Part shown: positions 57,856 to 64,000 of the stretch, piece after piece | Layout: every line of letters starts with the position of its first letter | Numbering within the stretch: position 1 is the first letter of the stretch | Assembly (NCBI GenBank): GCA_021604805.1 | Contig: BQJR01000001.1 | Location: forward strand, 908,925 to 972,924 | Length of the DNA: 64,000 nucleotides | Origin: Planctomycetota bacterium | Lineage (GTDB): Bacteria; Planctomycetota; B15-G4 | Reading direction: 5' to 3' | Made by a program: the position numbers and the translations under genes | The notes under the pieces: model-generated | Told to the model about the DNA's origin: nothing | Databases searched by the model: none | Seen by the model: the letters and a program-made list of their open reading frames with translations, nothing else

Positions 57856-59454
57856 TCAGTTCACGCGCTGCACACGCAGCTCGTAGCGGCCGTAGCGATG
57901 CACCTTGTTGCGCGTGCGCACGAGCAGCGTCCACAGGCCGCTCTCGTCCACCGGGATGTCGAGCAGCGCGGCGTTGCGCCCGCTGCCGCCCCACTCCGCC
58001 TTGCCGCGCAGTTTGCCGCTCGGGCTGCGCAGCGCGAGCCAGGTGTCGGCTTGGGTGGCGGCGTCGAAGGTGCCGTCGGGGTAGCGCGTCTCGATGCTCA
58101 CGCGTGATCCCGCATCGAGTGCCACGGAGTACCAATCGCGATCACCGGTGCCGGGTTTCGCGCTGCCGGCTTCACGCGCATAAAGCGTGAGTCCCGTGAG
58201 CCATTCGCCGGCCTGCGAGAGCTCGATCTGACGTGCTTGTTTGCGCGTCTGGTTCGGCTCGAACGCGTCGTTCTGGAACACGATCTGACGCGAACCGAAC
58301 ACGTCGGCGAGGGGAGTCAGCGCGTCGCCGTCGCCATGCAGCGCGACCCAGCCGTCCCAAGTGTTGTTGAGCGAGCTGCGCGCGGCCTTCGCCACGGGGC
58401 CGGTGAACACGTCCCACCAGGCACTCCAAGCGTGCATGCCTTCGGCGTTGGATTGCGCGGTGAAGGGGTCGTCGTCGGGGGCATCGCCGGGGCCACCGGA
58501 GTCGCGGTCGAGCATGTCGTAGAGCACGCAGGCCACGGCGACCTCGTCGCCCGCGCCGAGCGCCGCGTCGAAGTACGGCTCACTCGTCTCGAGCGACATC
58601 GTCAGCAAGGCGTCACCAACCTGCGCGTCGCCCTTGGAGTCGACGTACCAGGCGGGTTGACCGAGCCCATCGAGCACCAAGCCGGCGAAGGCCGTGGCCC
58701 AGCCCTCGCCGAAGGAGAGGCGCGGGTCTTGGTCGCTGTCGCCGAAGAAGTGCAGGCCGCCGGGGTTGTCGGAGTCGGAGTACACGTTGTGCACGAGGTG
58801 ACCGACCTCGTGCAGGATCACGGAGTCGTCGTAGCCGTCGGCAGAACCGATCCAGGCTCGACGACCGAGCGCGTAGGAGCCGCTCACGTTCGGCCAGAGG
58901 ATCGTCAAGCTGCGGCCGCGCTTCTCCACACCCACTTCCGGGCCGACCAGGAGTTCGAATCCGGCGACGGCCATGTCGAGCACGTTGAAGGGGTTGCCGT
59001 CGCGGCTGCCCGCGTACACCTTGGGGATGCTGGTCGTGCCGAGGTCCACGGGCTGTTCGAAGGGCGGATCGTGGTGCGTGGCCGACCAGGCCACGTAGGT
59101 CTCACCGGTGAGGCCGAGCACGCGCAGCCGCGGGAAGGCGCGCTCTTGCTTGGCACGGTGACGCGTCTCGGCATCCACGCGCGCGGCGAGTTGGGTCACC
59201 GGCTTCTTGCTGCTGGCGAGCACGGCGAACTCGCCGTCGTCGTCGGTGCGGCCGCGGCCGAGCAGCTTGCCGGTGCTCTGATTCCAGATGCTCACGTCGG
59301 CGTGACGCACCGGGCGCATCGGGTCTTCACCGGTCCAGCCTTGCTCGTTCCAGGCCTTGTCTTCGTACTCGAAGCGACCGGTGACCAAGAAGTCGCCGGC
59401 TTGCAGCGGCGCGGCGAGGGCCAAGCCGAACACGAACATCATGAGCGTGCGCAT
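57856..59454 (-). CDS. Secreted HExxH protein, cassette copy B
   Basis: 532 residues with a signal peptide ending near LQAG. A transthyretin/CnaB-like N domain (VTGRFEYEDKAWNEQGW...DDDGEFAVLA) precedes a zinc domain with H215-E-V-G-H219 in SVILHEVGHLVHNVYSDSD and Glu250 in SFGEGWATAFAG. The C terminus (DRDWYSVALDAGSRVSIETRYPDG) resembles the pre-peptidase C-terminal domain. It is a clear paralogue of the protein at 60431-62704 but lacks that protein's Ig-like end. It starts two bases after the stop of its small partner gene. Confidence 0.82.
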   Translation of the reverse strand: MRTLMMFVFGLALAAPLQAGDFLVTGRFEYEDKAWNEQGWTGEDPMRPVRHADVSIWNQSTGKLLGRGRTDDDGEFAVLASSKKPVTQLAARVDAETRHRAKQERAFPRLRVLGLTGETYVAWSATHHDPPFEQPVDLGTTSIPKVYAGSRDGNPFNVLDMAVAGFELLVGPEVGVEKRGRSLTILWPNVSGSYALGRRAWIGSADGYDDSVILHEVGHLVHNVYSDSDNPGGLHFFGDSDQDPRLSFGEGWATAFAGLVLDGLGQPAWYVDSKGDAQVGDALLTMSLETSEPYFDAALGAGDEVAVACVLYDMLDRDSGGPGDAPDDDPFTAQSNAEGMHAWSAWWDVFTGPVAKAARSSLNNTWDGWVALHGDGDALTPLADVFGSRQIVFQNDAFEPNQTRKQARQIELSQAGEWLTGLTLYAREAGSAKPGTGDRDWYSVALDAGSRVSIETRYPDGTFDAATQADTWLALRSPSGKLRGKAEWGGSGRNAALLDIPVDESGLWTLLVRTRNKVHRYGRYELRVQRVN

Positions 59455-59456
59455 CG

Positions 59457-60131
59457 TCAGCGTCCCTCGCGCGTGGTGCTGGGCAGCACGAGCAACGCGG
59501 AAGTCGCGCCGGTGTCGGCCACGAAGAGTTGCGAGCTGCCGACCACGGGAGCGACGCCGAAGTCGAGCTCACGACTGGAGCTCAGGCGGGTGTCGTCCAG
59601 CGGCGTGACGTCGAGGCGGACCGAGCCGGCGTCGAGGCCGGCGGGGAGTCGCAGGCTGAGCGTTTCGCGCACTTCCAGGCCGGGCGTGCCAGCGATCTCA
59701 CCGGTGTTCCGCCCGGCGAGCAGCTGCGTGCCCTCTGGCAGCTCGAGCGACCAGCGCAAGCCCGCGTTGGGCAGCAAGGGCTTCAGCACCACGTCGAAGC
59801 TGACCCTGTCACCCGGGCCGAGCGAGCGCGCTTGCAGGTGCGCTCCCCAGGGTCCACCGGGCTTGCAGATCCGCGCCGAGCCGCGCAGCGCGTGGTCGAG
59901 GCTGCCGGCGACCGAGGTCGACGCCGCGCGATCAACCCGGGCAGGCGTGTCCGGGCCGGACTTCGGCGCCTGCGGCACGCGGGCGAGATCGTGATCCCGC
60001 GCGCCCCGCTCGAGACCCACGGCTGAAACGGCAGGCTCCGACGAACTCGGCGTCAGGCCAGGCCTGGGCAACCCAGCGAGCACGGCCAGGGCCATGAGGC
60101 AGCTGAGTGAGAGGACAGTGGAGCGAAGCAT
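59457..60131 (-). CDS. Small secreted partner protein, cassette copy B
   Basis: 224 residues. A signal peptide (MLRSTVLSLSCLMALAVLAGL) is followed by an unstructured Pro/Ser/Arg-rich stretch and a beta-rich core (LRWSLELPEGTQLLAGRNTG, VRETLSLRLPAGLDAGSVRL). No enzyme motif is visible. The related protein at 62709-63368 has the same size, start and LRW-E-LP-G-L-G pattern. Both sit directly upstream of a paralogous HExxH gene. Confidence 0.65.
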   Translation of the reverse strand: MLRSTVLSLSCLMALAVLAGLPRPGLTPSSSEPAVSAVGLERGARDHDLARVPQAPKSGPDTPARVDRAASTSVAGSLDHALRGSARICKPGGPWGAHLQARSLGPGDRVSFDVVLKPLLPNAGLRWSLELPEGTQLLAGRNTGEIAGTPGLEVRETLSLRLPAGLDAGSVRLDVTPLDDTRLSSSRELDFGVAPVVGSSQLFVADTGATSALLVLPSTTREGR

Positions 60132-60430
60132 GACGGCGAGGGCAGCTCAGAGACGCGAGGGGAAACACATGCGCCGTCATTGATCGGTTATCTGCGAGGA
60201 CTTCCTGAAGTAGTCCTTTGACGGCCCAAATTGCATCGATATTGGACCGCTCGCATTCATTTGTGGTTGGCGGTTTTAGGGCCGATTGGCCCCCGACGAG
60301 GGCCCTACGCGCCACGCTCAGCGCCCTACGTGCAACGCGGGCCGCTCCGTGTTCCCCCACGAAACGACTCGATCCGGCTCGGGGCTGCCGAACCGGATCG
60401 AGAAGCTCGAAGCGCAGGAGGCGCCGGATG
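60132..60430. other. Intergenic region between the two secreted cassettes
   Basis: No gene is supported here. It contains the most AT-rich stretch of the surroundings (about 60170-60290), likely the promoter region of the copy B cassette on the minus strand, and an inverted repeat AGGACT-N9-AGTCCT (60197-60217). A strong hairpin lies at 60368-60402. Confidence 0.5.
60368..60402 (-). terminator. Hairpin downstream of the cassette A HExxH gene
   Basis: A 15-bp stem with one mismatch (CTCGATCCGG...CCGGATCGAG arms) and a 5-base loop GGCTG, 28 bases past the stop at 60431. On the minus strand TCGTTTC follows, a weak T-rich tail. Probably the transcript end of cassette A. Confidence 0.5.
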
Positions 60431-62704
60431 TCAGCCGCCGGTGACCGTGTGCACCCAGTTCGTCTGCACGGTCTGGCGTGTGCCGCTGGCCCCCGCCGCA
60501 TTGGGCACCATCACCTGCCAGTAGATCTCGACCCCGCAGAGCGCCGGGTCGAGCGTGGGCAGAGCCACGTTCAGCGTGCCCGCCACGCTCGTGGTGCGCG
60601 TGAAGATCACGTCGGGCGACGGGTACATCGTGCCCATGTCGAAGGGCGCGTTGAAGAACGACAGCCCACCGATCAGGAAGGCCGAACTCGACACGGGAAG
60701 CGTGTCGGCCATCAGGGCGAAGCTCGGGTTCGGCAAGCTCGGCAGACCCACTGCCGCGAGCGACGGCACGCCGAGCGCGCCGCCCTTGCCCATGCCGCCA
60801 CTCGTGACCGCGGCGGGCGTTCCACAGGATTCGTCGGGCTCCACCGTGATCGTGACGATCTCCGCGACGCTCTCGGCGCCGTGCACATCACTGACCACCA
60901 ACTCGACGCGGAAGTCTTCGCTGCTCGGCACCGTGGCCGGGGCGTTGAAGGTCACGGCCGAGCCGCTGCCGCTGATCGTGCCGCCGTCGAGCGGGGTCCA
61001 CGTGTAGGTGAGCGCTTGGGCGTCGGTGGCGGTCACCGTCAAGCTACTCGACTCACCCTCGGCGATGGTCATCGGCGCGGCGTTCGGCCCCGACGTGATC
61101 TGCGGCACGAAGTTCTCGAAGTCGAAGCGCACGCGGTAGTCGTAGTGACCGTACACGCGGTAGCTGTGCAAGGAGCGCGCGCGGAACTGCCAGCTGCCCG
61201 TCTTGGTGATGACGAAGTCGCGGATGGCGGCGTTGCGCCCGGTGCCCGTGTCGAAGTCCTCGGCGACCTTGTTGTCGTCGGGATCCCAGAGGGCGAGGTC
61301 CGTGTCGACCTGAGTGTCGGCATCGGCTGCGCCGTTCGGGTAGCGCGTGGCGATGTCGATGATCGAGCCGACGACTGCGTCGAAGCGATACCAATCCTTG
61401 TCGCCCTCACCCGGTGCGGGCGGCGAGGTCGGCGCGTGATAGAAGGTGCGATGTTCGCTCCACGTGCCGAAGCCGTGGATCGGCACCCCGTCGCCGAGGA
61501 ACTCGTTGGGCTCGTCGGGATCTTCGCTGTAGTAGATGAGCTGGTTCTCGAAGGCCGCCACGACCTCGGCGTGCAAGCCGCCCGCGCCGTGCTCGCTGAA
61601 CCAGCCGTTCCAGGCGTCGTTGAGCGTGAGGTTGGCGGCGGAGTTCATCGGCCCTTCGAAGGTGTCCCACCAGGCGCGGTGCGCGTTCAGCCCGTTGATC
61701 GTGCTGCTCGCGATCACGCCGTCGTCGTCGATGCCGAAGCTCTGGTCGGGCGAGGTCTCGTCGTCGAGCAGATCGTAGAGCGCCGCGGCCACGGCGACTT
61801 CGTCGGCGGCACCGCGGGTGGAGTTCGTGTACGGCGCGCGCGTCTCGAGTCGCATGCGCAACCCGACTCCGCCCGACTGGGACGTGCCGGAAGCGTCCAT
61901 GTAGATGGCCTCGCGGTTCAGCTGCTCGATCATCACCGTGCCGGCGAGGAAGGTCGCGTAGCCCTCACCGAAAGCGAGCTGAGGATCCTGGTTGCTCTGA
62001 CCGAAGGAGTGGGAGCCGCCGGGGCTGTCGCTGTCGCTGTAGAGGTTGTGAATCACGTGCCCGAGCTCGTGCAGGATCACGGCGTCGTCGTAGCCGTCGT
62101 CCTGCGCCATGTTGGCGGAGCTGCCGGTGGCGAAGGAGCCGCTGCCGCCCGGCCAGGACACGGTGACGGTGTTGCCCACCGGCGTGTCGTTCACCAACGG
62201 ACCGGTGATGTACTCCCACGCGTCGACGCCCATGTCGAGCATGTTGAAGGGATTGGCCTCGCGCCCGCCGCTGGTGATCTTGAGCGCGGTGGTCGTGCCG
62301 ACGTCGAGCGGCGTGCTCGTGTCGTGCGCGTTGAAGGTCGGGCTGAACACGCTGTAGTCGGTGCTGCCGCTGGTGTTGATCGCGCGGATGCGCTGGAAGC
62401 TTCCGTTGAGGTTCGTGTCGCTGTCGCAACGCACTTCGATGTCGGCGACGCCGATGCTCGTGGCCACGATCGAGAACTCGCCGGTTGCGTCGGTGGAGCC
62501 CGAGCCGAGCACGGTCTGTGTGGCGGCGTTGAGCACGAACACGTCGGCGCGACGGATCGGCAACTCGGGATCGGAGCCGTTCCAGCCGTTGTAGTTCCAG
62601 GCCTTGTCTTCGTACTGGAAGTTCCCGGTGACGGTGAAGGTCTGCGCGCCCGCGAAGGCGGCCAGGCCGAGCAGCGAGAGGCAGAGCAGTGTGAGGGTCT
62701 TCAT
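60431..62704 (-). CDS. Secreted HExxH protein with Ig-like C terminus, cassette copy A
   Basis: 757 residues with a signal peptide ending near FAGA. The domain order is CnaB-like (VTGNFQYEDKAWNYNGW...ATGEFSIVA), zinc domain with H212-E-L-G-H216 in VILHELGHVIHNLYSDSD and Glu247 in AFGEGYATFLAG, PPC-like domain (DKDWYRFDAVVGSIIDIATRYPNG), an Ig/PKD-like domain (SLTVTATDAQALTYTWTPLDGG), then a beta-rich end (CGVEIYWQVMVPNAAG) of a type seen at the ends of planctomycete secreted proteins. Perfect extended Shine-Dalgarno upstream. Confidence 0.83.
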   Translation of the reverse strand: MKTLTLLCLSLLGLAAFAGAQTFTVTGNFQYEDKAWNYNGWNGSDPELPIRRADVFVLNAATQTVLGSGSTDATGEFSIVATSIGVADIEVRCDSDTNLNGSFQRIRAINTSGSTDYSVFSPTFNAHDTSTPLDVGTTTALKITSGGREANPFNMLDMGVDAWEYITGPLVNDTPVGNTVTVSWPGGSGSFATGSSANMAQDDGYDDAVILHELGHVIHNLYSDSDSPGGSHSFGQSNQDPQLAFGEGYATFLAGTVMIEQLNREAIYMDASGTSQSGGVGLRMRLETRAPYTNSTRGAADEVAVAAALYDLLDDETSPDQSFGIDDDGVIASSTINGLNAHRAWWDTFEGPMNSAANLTLNDAWNGWFSEHGAGGLHAEVVAAFENQLIYYSEDPDEPNEFLGDGVPIHGFGTWSEHRTFYHAPTSPPAPGEGDKDWYRFDAVVGSIIDIATRYPNGAADADTQVDTDLALWDPDDNKVAEDFDTGTGRNAAIRDFVITKTGSWQFRARSLHSYRVYGHYDYRVRFDFENFVPQITSGPNAAPMTIAEGESSSLTVTATDAQALTYTWTPLDGGTISGSGSAVTFNAPATVPSSEDFRVELVVSDVHGAESVAEIVTITVEPDESCGTPAAVTSGGMGKGGALGVPSLAAVGLPSLPNPSFALMADTLPVSSSAFLIGGLSFFNAPFDMGTMYPSPDVIFTRTTSVAGTLNVALPTLDPALCGVEIYWQVMVPNAAGASGTRQTVQTNWVHTVTGG

Positions 62705-62705
62705 C

Positions 62706-62717
62706 GGATCACCTCCC
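62706..62717 (-). promoter_or_regulatory. Extended perfect Shine-Dalgarno of the cassette A HExxH gene
   Basis: On the minus strand GGGAGGTGATCC precedes the ATG at 62704 and overlaps the stop codon of the partner gene. It complements the 16S rRNA 3' end over about ten bases, far more than any other site here. Confidence 0.7.
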
Positions 62718-63368
62718 CGCCCGGTGGCGTGCGGGAACCGCCCAGAGCCTGACCGGCTCGGCGGATTCGAGGTCGCGCGAGACCACAGGGCGCGCGCTGC
62801 TGGTGGGCTCCCCGAACATCGCGGTGCGTTCCTCGACGACGGGCTCGAGCCAGGTCTCGCCCAGCTCGTTGCTGCCCTCGATGAAGGCGCTCACGCGCAG
62901 CATCACGCCGCGGCCGATGCCGTCATGCGGGAGGTCGACGCTCAGCGCACCCACTTGCTCGCCCACGTCGCGGAGTGAACTCGTGAGCTCGACACCTGAC
63001 TCAGCGCCGAGCTCGGCCTCCACGACAGCGCTGCCGGAGCGAGCGCCCTCGAGCACGATGAGGCCCTGCGGCAAGACCCATTCCCAGCGCAGGTCTTGGA
63101 CCTCGGCCTGCGGGCGGATCTCGAAGCTCAACTCCGCGCGCCCCGCGCTCACACCCTCCGACTGCAACAAGGTCACCTGCAGCGGACTGCCGGGCTCGCA
63201 AGCCAGCGGGCTCACCGGGACCATGGAAGGCGCCAGGTCGGGCTGCCGCGACGCGACAGGAGGCGTGGGCGACGCAGCGCTCGGCGCCGGGTCGCTGAAC
63301 GAGACGAGGCCGGTGAGCGCAAGACACACGCCCGCCGCGCCCGCTAGGGCGATGGAGGATCGAAGCAT
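62709..63368 (-). CDS. Small secreted partner protein, cassette copy A
   Basis: 219 residues. A signal peptide (MLRSSIALAGAAGVCLALTGL) is followed by a Pro/Ser-rich linker and a beta-rich core (LRWEWVLPQGLIVLEGARSG, VGALSVDLPHDGIGRGVMLRV). No known motif. It is related in size and pattern to the protein at 59457-60131. Its stop lies inside the ribosome site of the HExxH gene, so the two are surely co-translated. Unusually, the bases before its ATG read CCTCCTTCCT, the reverse of a ribosome site. Confidence 0.65.
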   Translation of the reverse strand: MLRSSIALAGAAGVCLALTGLVSFSDPAPSAASPTPPVASRQPDLAPSMVPVSPLACEPGSPLQVTLLQSEGVSAGRAELSFEIRPQAEVQDLRWEWVLPQGLIVLEGARSGSAVVEAELGAESGVELTSSLRDVGEQVGALSVDLPHDGIGRGVMLRVSAFIEGSNELGETWLEPVVEERTAMFGEPTSSARPVVSRDLESAEPVRLWAVPARHRAGR

Positions 63369-63487
63369 AGGAAGGAGGTCCGCAGCAGAGGATCATGCGC
63401 CGAGTGGCTTTCGGGGGCCGCTCGACACGGGTTCGGCGCGCGCTGACCCTTTCGGGGTGGCCAGGGCGCGTGAGACTCAGTCTACCC

Positions 63488-63508
63488 CCCATGCGTGATC
63501 TGCATGGG
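63488..63508. promoter_or_regulatory. Palindrome in the divergent region
   Basis: CCCATGC and GCATGGG, perfect 7-base arms around GTGATCT, just upstream of the minus-strand TAGACT box. Its place at about -20 to -45 of that promoter suits a repressor or activator site. Confidence 0.4.
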
Positions 63509-63664
63509 AAAGGGCTCACTCCGTTCACCGGCGGCGCCGCTGGATCACTTCGCTGTCACCCTCGGCTGCCACCTTTGGAGGAGACGGTTCCGGGACCCAC
63601 GGCACGCGGATCGCAGGTCCAGGGCCCGCTCCCCTCGTGCGTGGTGTCACGGCGCACACTCAGC

Positions 63665-63670
63665 TAGACT
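63665..63670 (+). promoter_or_regulatory. -10-like box before the methionine aminopeptidase gene
   Basis: TAGACT within GCTAGACTCG, eight bases before the ATG at 63679. The transcript would start about two bases before the start codon. No clear -35. Confidence 0.35.
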
Positions 63671-63678
63671 CGCGCGCC

Positions 63679-64000
63679 ATGCGCGTCGACCTCGAAAAAT
63701 ACCGTGAAGCCGGACGTATCGGTGCCACCGCCCGCAGGCAAGCCATCGAAGCAATCAAGCCAGGTGTCCGCTACGTGGATGTGCTCGACGGGATCGAAGC
63801 GCGCATCCGCCAAGAAGGTGGCGAGATCGCCTTCCCCGCCCAGGTGTCGGTGAACGGCATCGCGGCGCACGACTGCTGCGACCTCGAGGACCCGCGCACC
63901 TTCGCCGTGGGCGACGTGGCCAAAGTGGACCTCGGCGTTCACGTGGACGGCTGCATCGCCGACAGTGCGGAAACCGTGGACCTCGGCGACAACACGCCGC
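63679..64000 (+). CDS. map: Type II methionine aminopeptidase (cut by window end)
   Basis: The first 107 residues are visible. EAGRIGATARRQAIEAIKPGVRYVDVLDGIEARI, EIAFPAQVSVNGIAAH with His64, and KVDLGVHVDGCIADSAETVDLG with the metal ligands Asp84 and Asp95 follow the archaeal/eukaryotic type II pattern rather than the usual bacterial type I (which reads VNIDVT..DGFHGDTS). It removes the N-terminal methionine from new proteins. The rest of the gene lies beyond the window. Confidence 0.85.
   Translation, partial: MRVDLEKYREAGRIGATARRQAIEAIKPGVRYVDVLDGIEARIRQEGGEIAFPAQVSVNGIAAHDCCDLEDPRTFAVGDVAKVDLGVHVDGCIADSAETVDLGDNTP

Larger units (their letters stand above)
63369..63678. other. Divergent intergenic region before the methionine aminopeptidase gene
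   Basis: 310 bases without a supported gene. It holds a TAGACT -10-like box on the minus strand (63479-63484) for cassette A, a palindrome at 63488-63508, and a plus-strand TAGACT box at 63665-63670. A 90-codon open frame from 63395 has no proper ribosome site and was not called. Confidence 0.5.

Noticed and set aside
60218..62752. An 844-codon plus-strand frame opposite the HExxH protein gene
   Set aside because: Val/Gly/His/Arg-rich shadow; the minus-strand protein has a signal peptide, a zinc motif and a perfect ribosome site.
63395..63667. Possible 90-residue gene before map
   Set aside because: The AAGGAGG upstream is 16 bases from the ATG, the product is low-complexity, and the frame covers two promoter-like boxes.

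Overview
The window is GC-rich bacterial DNA with almost no non-coding space. I infer Planctomycetota, with no rRNA gene here to prove it. The grounds are several large secreted or single-pass proteins built from carboxypeptidase-regulatory-like modules, gluzincin-type secreted proteins resembling those common in planctomycetes, a Ser/Thr kinase of the GRGGMG type followed by HEAT-like repeats, and a Gram-negative envelope toolkit (heptose-type LPS synthesis, lipid A acyltransferase, Lnt, YidC, RND efflux).

Layout. 1-2.7 kb (minus): coiled-coil membrane protein and apolipoprotein N-acyltransferase. 2.8-7.9 kb (plus): RND efflux adaptor and pump, then tRNA-Ala(CGC). 8.2-10 kb: secreted beta-helix-like protein and a small orphan gene. 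10-12 kb (minus): GH15-like protein coupled to a cyclodeaminase-like protein. 12.2-14.8 kb: clpB. 14.9-18.6 kb: RluA-type pseudouridine synthase, YugP-type zinc peptidase, and a regulatory-like repeat protein. 18.6-39.3 kb is a long minus-strand run: trm112-like, yidC, SGNH hydrolase, mnmE, kinase plus binding-protein lipoprotein, nrdR, smc, an LPS block (acyltransferase, unknown protein, hldE, heptosyltransferase), then rlmI, isoaspartyl peptidase, SpoU methylase and Nudix hydrolase, mostly overlapping by a few bases. 39.4-42.8 kb: HEAT lipoprotein, RadC, NPCBM protein. 43.1-48.8 kb: a chaperone operon groEL-groES-groEL-dnaJ-grpE-fmdB. 48.9-50 kb: radical SAM/SPASM protein. 50-63.4 kb: an accessory secretome block with a 1,073-residue regulatory-like repeat protein, two tandem HExxH proteins, a lipoprotein with a decayed trypsin-like fold, and a duplicated two-gene secreted HExxH cassette. 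The window ends inside a type II methionine aminopeptidase gene.

The most interesting signal is regulatory. clpB and the first groEL each have a sigma-54 type -24/-12 promoter with exact GG-N10-GC spacing, and both carry CGCCA-N3-TGGC palindromes about 100-125 bp upstream of the predicted start (a pair 21 bp apart at clpB). No CIRCE element is visible. This suggests an RpoN-controlled, activator-dependent chaperone regulon. The second candidate system is the duplicated secreted cassette at 57.9-63.4 kb, and the third is a Ser/Thr kinase translationally coupled to an orphan branched-chain-amino-acid-type binding lipoprotein.
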